Below are positions 6,567 to 10,852 of a stretch of DNA of 10,852 nucleotides, piece by piece (the stretch's first letter is position 1; the number at the start of each line of letters is the position of its first letter). The notes beneath the pieces were generated by a model. The model ran no database searches, was not told where the DNA came from, and saw nothing but the letters and a program-made list of their open reading frames with translations. Source of the DNA: an uncultured Clostridia bacterium (GTDB lineage: Bacteria; Bacillota; Clostridia; Oscillospirales; CAG-272). Position numbers and translations under genes: made by a program. The DNA is taken from positions 1 through 10,852 of the forward strand of contig CAJGDZ010000048.1 of assembly GCA_904502055.1 (NCBI GenBank), read 5' to 3'.

Positions 6567-7659
6567 CGTGTTTCCTTTCAATCGCGTAAAGATTGAGATC
6601 CCACGCGGGTATATAGGGCAATTTTCTCAGATACAACTCATAAGACGGCAAGAGCTGCTTTACAAGTCTTGGAAGCAAGAAAAGATCCTCGCTTCGGTGG
6701 TAAAGGGAAACCAAAAGCATTGGCCTGTGGGCTTCTATGGTTTGTTTGCTTCCGAGAAGTGCTTCCTTTTCCGAGCCCTCCACATCGTATTTGATAAAGT
6801 CTGTGTGCCGTCCCTCCAGAACGTTATCTACCGTGTCTACGGACACCTCGGTGATTTTTTTTGCATTTCCATCCTGCCGTATGCCTGCATTTCGGTTGCC
6901 GCTGGCATCGAAAAACAGGGTGTCCCTCTCCGACCACGCGCCGAGATTGTGCGCCTCGACCGTTACGCGATCCCGTACGGTCTCGGCATACTCCGAAAGC
7001 TTGCGGAAATTGCGTCGATCGGGCTCCAAGGCAGTGACGTGGGAAAGTCTCGGAGCCAAAGGGAGCAGTTTTCGTACGGTGTCGCCGTTGTAGGCGCCGA
7101 GATCGGTGTAATGCGTGAGCTTCTCCATACCAAGCAAGGAGCGGAAGGTGTCCTTCTCATCACTCTCGCAGGCATCGAGAAACGCAATACTTCCGGTCAG
7201 CTTATACCGAATGATTTTTTCAAACGTATCCACCGACCTTTCGTCGGCAAAAAGTGCTTCGACCTCCAGGAGATCCGCGCGGTGTTCTTCAAAAAAGGCG
7301 CGGTCAAACAGCGTATTTCCAAACACGGGTACGTCGGGGGCATAAAGCTCCTGCTCGGCGGCCACACGGTGGATCAGCTCAAGCACGTCGGGGAGTGAGG
7401 AGGCAAACGAAAGCAGAACGATGAAGTGCTTATATTTTTGCTTGGCCTCGGAATACGAAAGTACGGTTTTTCCGTGAAAGCTGTGTCCTCGGACAAATCC
7501 GTCGCTGGCAAAGGTGTCAGCCACGCATATGCCTCGCGTCTCGCAGACGGCAAGGATTTTATCCGCTCCGTTCCCCATTCCGTAAAGCAGGATCGGCTTA
7601 TCGGTTTGCGCGAGATATTCCCAAAGATCCTCGCGGATATCGATATCCCGAATGCTCAT
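6559..7659 (-). CDS. FkbM-family SAM-dependent methyltransferase with extra N-terminal Rossmann-like domain
   Basis: 366 residues. The C-terminal half (about 180-345) is an FkbM-type O-methyltransferase: SAM motif I YTDLGAYNGDTVRKLL (184-199), acidic ALEPDRRNFRKL (210-221), and the FkbM hallmark DFIKYDVEGSEKEALLGS (287-304) followed by HRPMLLVSLYH. The N-terminal part (about 20-115) starts PILLYGMGNGADKIL, a GxGxGx nucleotide-binding-like loop, and runs through ASDGFVRGHSFHG and FIVLLSFAS, as in a small Rossmann-type domain. The ATG at 7659 overlaps the TGA of the amidohydrolase (ATGA). No good ribosome binding site precedes it, so translation probably depends on the gene before. A longer in-frame start at 7689 is less likely. 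The acceptor is unknown: FkbM enzymes methylate sugars and polyketides among others. Confidence 0.87.
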   Translation of the reverse strand: MSIRDIDIREDLWEYLAQTDKPILLYGMGNGADKILAVCETRGICVADTFASDGFVRGHSFHGKTVLSYSEAKQKYKHFIVLLSFASSLPDVLELIHRVAAEQELYAPDVPVFGNTLFDRAFFEEHRADLLEVEALFADERSVDTFEKIIRYKLTGSIAFLDACESDEKDTFRSLLGMEKLTHYTDLGAYNGDTVRKLLPLAPRLSHVTALEPDRRNFRKLSEYAETVRDRVTVEAHNLGAWSERDTLFFDASGNRNAGIRQDGNAKKITEVSVDTVDNVLEGRHTDFIKYDVEGSEKEALLGSKQTIEAHRPMLLVSLYHRSEDLFLLPRLVKQLLPSYELYLRKLPYIPAWDLNLYAIERKHDV

Positions 7660-8459
7660 AAGCCAAGAAATCTTGCCGCGTTGTCCCACAGGATGGCGCG
7701 GCGCTCAGTCTCGTCGAGGTCAAGCAACAGGAATCGCTCAAGCTCGGAATTGACGTATGCCACAGGATAGTCGGTGCCAAACATTACGCGGTCGGTGCCC
7801 AGCTCATGCACAAGAGAGGTCGCCCGCTCAGGGCTTATGGCCCAAAGTGCGCTTGAGGCGTCAAACCAGACGTGCTCAAGCTCGGCAAGCCGATGGCTCT
7901 TTTCCCAGGTGCGGTAGCCCCCAAGATGTGCGGCAAGTACTTCCAGCCGCGGAAAGCGTTTTTTGACGCGGAGCAAGCGCTCAATGGCAGAGAACTGATA
8001 TTCCTCACGGTCATCCCCCAAGTGGAAGGCGATGGGCATACGGCCCTCAATGGCTTCATACAGAGGATAAAGTCTCTCGTCGTCGATGTTCACACGCTGA
8101 ATATCGGGATGGATCTTGAAGCCGCGAAGCCCCATTTTTTCGATTTGCTCCGCAAGTGCGGGCATATCGGGGGTGTCCTGATGGACACACGCAAAGGCAA
8201 GCATCCGGAAGGTGTCGGTGGTATAGGCTCCGCAGGCATTGGCCAGATACTCATTGACGTGCCCCACCTGCTTTTCGTTGGTGGCAACGCCGAGAAGCAG
8301 ACAGCCCGCCACCTCAGCGAGGCTCGAGGATTCGGTAATGTCCGAAAGCGTCCCTTTTCCCTCGCAAACAAAATCGTAGAAATGATTTAAGTTTGTGACC
8401 GCTTTTTCGGCAATGGTCTCGGGGTATATATGTGTGTGAATATCGAATATTTTATACAT
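7656..8459 (-). CDS. Amidohydrolase-family TIM-barrel metal-dependent hydrolase
   Basis: 267 residues. Motifs of the amidohydrolase-2 (ACMSD-like) group appear in order: FDIHTHIYPE (H8, H10), LRGFKIHPDIQ (113-121), PIAFHLGDD (H146), LAAHLGGYRTW (H178), MFGTDYPVAY (D230) and a C-terminal WDNAARFLGL. Such enzymes hydrolyse C-N or ester bonds or decarboxylate; the substrate here cannot be read. A TatD-type nuclease is a less likely alternative, given the FKIHPD and HLGG wording. The ATG at 8459 follows AAAAGGAAG with 5-7 nt spacing and is preferred to an in-frame TTG at 8483. It is the first gene of a coupled trio with the FkbM and PHP genes. Its promoter region has been altered by the mobile element at 8514; only a -10-like TATTAT/TATACT at 8506-8498 is seen. 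Confidence 0.87.
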   Translation of the reverse strand: MYKIFDIHTHIYPETIAEKAVTNLNHFYDFVCEGKGTLSDITESSSLAEVAGCLLLGVATNEKQVGHVNEYLANACGAYTTDTFRMLAFACVHQDTPDMPALAEQIEKMGLRGFKIHPDIQRVNIDDERLYPLYEAIEGRMPIAFHLGDDREEYQFSAIERLLRVKKRFPRLEVLAAHLGGYRTWEKSHRLAELEHVWFDASSALWAISPERATSLVHELGTDRVMFGTDYPVAYVNSELERFLLLDLDETERRAILWDNAARFLGL

Positions 8460-8476
8460 TTTTGCTTCCTTTTCTG

Positions 8477-8505
8477 TTGACAATGTGCGCAGGGCGGAGT
8501 ATAAT
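8477..8505 (+). promoter_or_regulatory. Perfect consensus sigma-A promoter driving the HIT gene through the inserted element
   Basis: TTGACA (8477-8482), exactly 17 bp, TATAAT (8500-8505). The predicted start is near 8512, one or two bases before the left end of the MITE-like element. The only rightward gene downstream is the HIT gene at 8805, so the 277 bp element lies inside its leader. The promoter overlaps the leader of the leftward amidohydrolase gene. Confidence 0.85.
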
Positions 8506-8513
8506 AAAGACCG

Positions 8514-8540
8514 TAGGGTGACAGTAGATATACGAACCCG
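8514..8540 (+). repeat. Left terminal inverted repeat of the MITE-like element
   Basis: 27 bp, matching the inverted right end at all but two positions (15 and 19 from the outer edge). It begins with TA, directly after the predicted transcription start. Confidence 0.85.
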
Positions 8541-8639
8541 CTGTCGCTTGCTCTTTTTGGCGCTTTTTGCGCCTGCCTCACTTGCAAGGTCTTACCTTGC
8601 TTCGTAAGGCAAACACAAAAATCACATAAAAATAGCGGC

Positions 8640-8786
8640 GTGACAGTTCGAAGAATTTATAAAAGAGCAGATTTTGCGCTGGGCAAGGAAAAAGGCCGAT
8701 GGAATATAGGCAATATTCCGAGGCTTTTTGACGAAGTCCAGCACAAAATATGCCTTTTATAAACGGGTTCGGATACCTACTGTCAC
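8640..8786 (+). repeat. Large imperfect hairpin inside the element, with an internal copy of the end sequence
   Basis: GTGACAGT (8640-8647), CGAA, TTTATAAAAG (8656-8665), ATTTTG and GCTGG (8676-8681 region) are repeated inverted near the right end (TTTATAAAAG core inverted at 8754-8763, CTGTCAC at 8780-8786). The centre is a hairpin, GGAATAT (8701-8707) with ATATTCC (8713-8719), flanked by AAAAAG (8689-8694) and CTTTTT (8724-8729), which resembles a weak terminator. Confidence 0.7.
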
Positions 8787-8790
8787 CCTA
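8764..8790 (-). repeat. Right terminal inverted repeat of the MITE-like element
   Basis: 27 bp ending ACTGTCACCCTA. The next base starts the GGAGGA ribosome binding site of the HIT gene, so insertion was immediately before that site. Confidence 0.85.
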
Positions 8791-8804
8791 GGAGGAAAAT
8801 CAAT

Positions 8805-9143
8805 ATGGATTGCTTATTTTGTAAGATCATAGCGGGCGAGATCCCGTCCAAAAAGGTGTATGAAAACGAATATGTGTATGCGTTTCACGATATCAATCCG
8901 CAAGCACCGACACACATTCTGGTCATTCCCAAGAAGCATCTGGCGTCGACCGACGAGGTGAGCGGTGAGAACAGCATTTACGTAGCCAAGGTGTTTGAGG
9001 CCATTCCGCAGATCGCGGCCGAGGCCGGTCTCACAGGCGGTTACCGTGTGATCACAAACTGCGGCGCGGATGCCTGCCAATCGGTAGGGCACCTGCATTT
9101 CCACGTTCTGGGCGGAAAGCAGCTTCCCGAAAATATGGGTTAA
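8805..9143 (+). CDS. HIT-family (histidine triad, HinT-like) nucleotide-binding hydrolase
   Basis: 112 residues, the full length for HinT proteins. These cytoplasmic enzymes hydrolyse purine nucleoside phosphoramidates and related AMP conjugates. The histidine triad GHLHFHVLGG (H96, H98, H100) is present with the upstream PTHILVIPKKH (35-45) and GYRVITNCGADACQSV (79-94). The N-terminal CLFCKI (C3, C6) is the CxxC that can bind zinc in part of the family. GGAGGA (8791-8796) lies 8 nt before the ATG. The predicted promoter is nearly 300 nt upstream, because a MITE-like element separates it from the gene. It is monocistronic, ends in a strong terminator and is convergent with lysC. Confidence 0.95.
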   Translation: MDCLFCKIIAGEIPSKKVYENEYVYAFHDINPQAPTHILVIPKKHLASTDEVSGENSIYVAKVFEAIPQIAAEAGLTGGYRVITNCGADACQSVGHLHFHVLGGKQLPENMG

Positions 9144-9149
9144 CGTTTT

Positions 9150-9194
9150 CGGCGTTTGTCCTTTGGGACAAACGCCGTTTTTCTTTTTATTTTA
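9150..9194 (+). terminator. Intrinsic terminator of the HIT gene
   Basis: A perfect 12 bp stem, CGGCGTTTGTCC (9150-9161) with GGACAAACGCCG (9166-9177), and a 4 nt loop are followed by TTTTTCTTTTTATTTT. The tail overlaps the 3' end of lysC. In the leftward direction it is followed by AAAACG, so it is a poor terminator for lysC. Confidence 0.92.
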
Positions 9195-10503
9195 CAAACT
9201 CGCTGTAGATGGCGTTCAAGGCCTTCTCAAAGTCGTGCTCCTCCACGCCGATGATGATGTTCATTTCGCTGGAGCCCTGGTCGATCATCTTGATGTTGAC
9301 GTCGGCACCGGCAATGGCGTCAAATACGCGCGTTGCCGTACCCTTGGCGCGAACCATGCCGCGTCCAACCACGGCAATCAGAGCCAAACCGTCCTCGACC
9401 GCAATGCTGTCAGGACGAACGGCTTTCTGCAAACGGGTGAGCACACGCTCACGCTTTTCCTCAATGGATTTGGTTTCAAGCACGATGCTCATTGTGTCAA
9501 TGCCCGAGGGAAGATGCTCAAAAGAGATGTCATCATCCTCAAACACCTCAAGAACCTTTCTTCCAAAGCCGACCTCGGCATTCATCATATCCTTTTCGAT
9601 GGTAACGACCGAGTAGCCCTTACGTCCTGCCACGCCCGTAATGATATGCTTGGTATCGTATTCGCTTGTGCCGGGAACGATCATAGTGCCACGATCCTCG
9701 GGGCAGTTGGTGTTACGGATGTTGATCGGAATACCTGCATAGCGAACGGGGAAGATGGATTCGTCGTGAAGCACGGTAGCACCCATATAGGAGAGCTCGC
9801 GAAGCTCGCGATAAGTGATGGTATCAATGGTGCAAGGGTCCTTGACAATGCGAGGGTCTGCCATCTTGAAGCCCGAAACGTCAGTCCAGTTCTCGTAAAG
9901 ATCGGCCTCGGCAGCGCGCGCTACAATGGCGCCCGTGATGTCCGAGCCGCCGCGAGAGAAGGTCTTGATGGTGCCGTTGGGCATACAACCGTAGAAGCCG
10001 GGGATGACCGCGTACTTGTGCTTTTTCAGCTCGCGGCGCATTTCCTCGTTGGTTTTGTCCTCGTCAAAGCTTCCGTCATTGCGGAAGAAGATGACGTTCT
10101 CGGCATCCACAAAGTCAAAGCCAAGGTACTTGGCAAGGATCATACCGTTGAGATACTCACCGCGGCTGGCGGCGTAGTCACGTCCCGAGTGGTGCATAAT
10201 TGCATTCTTGACGTATTCAAGCTCACCGGAAATATCAAAATTCATCCCAAGCTCGGCAATGATGCTGGTGTAGCGCTCAACGATCTTGGGAAAATACGCG
10301 TTCACATCACCGCCGTTACGCGTCAGCTCAAAGCACTCATAAAGCATATCCGTAACCTTGATGTCATTCGAGAAGCGCTTTCCGGGGGCAGAGGGGACGA
10401 CAAATCTTCTGGCGGGGTCTGCCTTGATGATGTCGGCAACCTGCTTGAAATGCTCGGCATCGGCCAAAGAGGAGCCGCCGAATTTTACGACCTTGATTTC
10501 CAT
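9187..10503 (-). CDS. lysC: Aspartate kinase with two C-terminal ACT domains
   Basis: 438 residues. Phosphorylates L-aspartate to L-aspartyl-4-phosphate, the committed step towards lysine/diaminopimelate, threonine and methionine. The kinase domain (about 1-285) has VVKFGGSSLAD (K7-F-G-G-S-S), GRDYAASRGEYLNG (108-120), and TFSRGGSDITGAIVARAAEADLYENW with TDVSGFKMADPR (181-218). The regulatory half has paired ACT regions (about 295-370 and 375-438), the second with MVRAKGTATRVFDAIA and IDQGSSEMNIIIGV, where the allosteric amino acid would bind. It is a monofunctional enzyme with no homoserine dehydrogenase fused. AAAGGA lies 9 nt before the ATG. The leader is only about 45 nt, so control by a lysine riboswitch is not seen and feedback through ACT is more likely. 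The effector cannot be told from sequence. Confidence 0.95.
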   Translation of the reverse strand: MEIKVVKFGGSSLADAEHFKQVADIIKADPARRFVVPSAPGKRFSNDIKVTDMLYECFELTRNGGDVNAYFPKIVERYTSIIAELGMNFDISGELEYVKNAIMHHSGRDYAASRGEYLNGMILAKYLGFDFVDAENVIFFRNDGSFDEDKTNEEMRRELKKHKYAVIPGFYGCMPNGTIKTFSRGGSDITGAIVARAAEADLYENWTDVSGFKMADPRIVKDPCTIDTITYRELRELSYMGATVLHDESIFPVRYAGIPINIRNTNCPEDRGTMIVPGTSEYDTKHIITGVAGRKGYSVVTIEKDMMNAEVGFGRKVLEVFEDDDISFEHLPSGIDTMSIVLETKSIEEKRERVLTRLQKAVRPDSIAVEDGLALIAVVGRGMVRAKGTATRVFDAIAGADVNIKMIDQGSSEMNIIIGVEEHDFEKALNAIYSEFVK

Positions 10504-10554
10504 TTTGGTATATCCTTTCCTGAAAAAGAAAATAAAATTCTATTATAATATATT

Positions 10555-10583
10555 ATTATATTTGTTTTTTGCTACTCTGTCAA
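10555..10583 (-). promoter_or_regulatory. Perfect consensus sigma-A promoter of lysC
   Basis: On the minus strand TTGACA (10583-10578), exactly 17 bp, TATAAT (10560-10555). A second TATAAT lies 13 bp downstream (10547-10542) without a matching -35. The leader is AT-rich and unstructured up to the AAAGGA site (10518-10513). Confidence 0.88.
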
Positions 10584-10640
10584 GAAGGATACCCAACAAA
10601 AAAAACTTCCTTCCATCTTTATTTATATGCAGAATGAACG

Positions 10641-10673
10641 AAAAAGAACGCCGTTCCCAAAAGGAACAGCGTT
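10641..10673 (-). terminator. Intrinsic terminator of the DUF1385 gene
   Basis: An 11 bp stem (10647-10657 with 10663-10673) has one G-U pair on the minus strand and a 5 nt loop, followed leftward by CTTTTT. It begins only 5 nt after the stop codon and insulates the lysC promoter just downstream. Confidence 0.85.
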
Positions 10674-10678
10674 TTCGG

Positions 10679-10852
10679 TTACCAATTATCGCTTTCATCA
10701 TTGGGGATGACCTCATTCATCGCGGCAATGGCACACTCGATCATATCGTCGTCGGGCTCAAGTACCGTAATACGCTGAAGCCAAAGGCCGGGTGCGGAAA
10801 TGATCCTTGTGAAAAGGTTGTCGTACTTACCCGCCAGCTTAATGAGCTCATA
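10679..10852 (-). CDS. DUF1385 family protein (YqhQ-like), C-terminal 57 residues; continues past the right edge
   Basis: The visible tail contains TRIISAPGLWLQRITVLEPDDDMIECAIAAM in two adjoining parts, and the APGLWLQR and EPDDxMIE-AIAA pattern is the characteristic end of DUF1385 proteins such as Bacillus YqhQ. These are multi-pass membrane proteins of unclear function, often suggested to have a metal-related role; the membrane part is outside the window. The end is acidic (NDESDNW). The stop at 10679 is followed at once by a terminator, so this gene closes its own transcription unit upstream of lysC. The partial state is due to the window edge. Confidence 0.8.
   Translation of the reverse strand, partial: YELIKLAGKYDNLFTRIISAPGLWLQRITVLEPDDDMIECAIAAMNEVIPNDESDNW

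Larger units (their letters stand above)
8514..8790. mobile_element. MITE-like non-coding element, 277 bp, with 27 bp terminal inverted repeats
   Basis: The left end (8514-8540) starts TAGGGTGACAGTAG and ends CGAACCCG. The right end (8764-8790) is its reverse complement with two mismatches (25/27). Both ends finish in TA, as expected if TA is the target duplication of IS630/Tc1-mariner-type transposition; the family link is inference. No ORF of useful length lies inside. The interior has several hairpins: GGCGC-TTTTT-GCGCC (8559-8573), GCAAGGT-CTT-ACCTTGC (8584-8600) and a long imperfect stem from 8640 to 8786. The element accounts for most of the 345 bp gap between the amidohydrolase and HIT genes. 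It would need a transposase in trans. Confidence 0.8.

Noticed and set aside
8689..8729. True intrinsic terminator inside the element
   Set aside because: The five T are used in the stem and the bases after it are GACG, so termination would be weak at best; retained only as a possible attenuator.
8514..8790. CRISPR array or small protein gene in the long gap
   Set aside because: No regularly spaced direct repeats and no open frame with a ribosome site; the inverted-repeat layout fits a MITE-like element.
9163..10548. Open frame of 461 codons on the plus strand, opposite lysC
   Set aside because: Antisense shadow of lysC caused by its codon bias; it starts in the HIT gene terminator.
10504..10646. 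Possible lysine riboswitch or T-box upstream of lysC
   Set aside because: The consensus promoter leaves a leader of only about 45 AT-rich bases; upstream of it lies the terminator of the next gene.

Overview
The window looks like chromosomal DNA of a Clostridia-type Firmicute, probably an uncultured anaerobe. The signs are strong AAAGGA/GGAGG ribosome binding sites, sigma-A promoters with 17 bp spacers, short U-tailed hairpin terminators, a fungal/archaeal-type aspartate-semialdehyde dehydrogenase, a two-ACT aspartokinase and a DUF1385 (YqhQ-like) gene. The taxonomic placement is inference only.

Region 1 (1-3707) is a leftward amino-sugar operon: Gfo/Idh/MocA oxidoreductase, NagB-like deaminase/isomerase, a second Gfo/Idh/MocA oxidoreductase, then nagA, which runs off the left edge. 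Gaps are 11 nt, 1 nt and a 4-nt ATGA overlap. A divergent AraC-family regulator (3708-4493) shares a very AT-rich 134 bp promoter region with the operon; this region has two face-to-face extended -10 promoters and an 11+11 bp dyad. The layout suggests inducible breakdown of a modified or unusual N-acetylhexosamine that is first oxidised or epimerised and then deacetylated and deaminated.

Region 2 (4493-5831) holds a bidirectional terminator, a leftward tRNA-Leu(UAG), a hairpin with its U-tract facing right, and asd with its own promoter and a dyad over the -10.

Region 3 (5832-8459) is a leftward, translationally coupled trio: a TIM-barrel amidohydrolase, a two-domain FkbM methyltransferase and a PHP-domain phosphoesterase. 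I do not recognise this combination as a characterised pathway.

Region 4 (8460-8804) is the most unusual stretch. A 277 bp MITE-like element with 27 bp terminal inverted repeats (25/27 matching) and TA at both ends sits between a perfect consensus promoter (TTGACA-17-TATAAT) and the ribosome binding site of a HIT-family gene. The whole element should therefore be transcribed as a roughly 290 nt structured 5' leader.

Region 5 (8805-10852) holds the HIT gene with its terminator, convergent lysC under another perfect consensus promoter, and the 3' end of a DUF1385 gene with its terminator. LysC and Asd catalyse the first two steps of aspartate-family (lysine/DAP, threonine, methionine) synthesis but are separated here by the accessory trio and the HIT gene.
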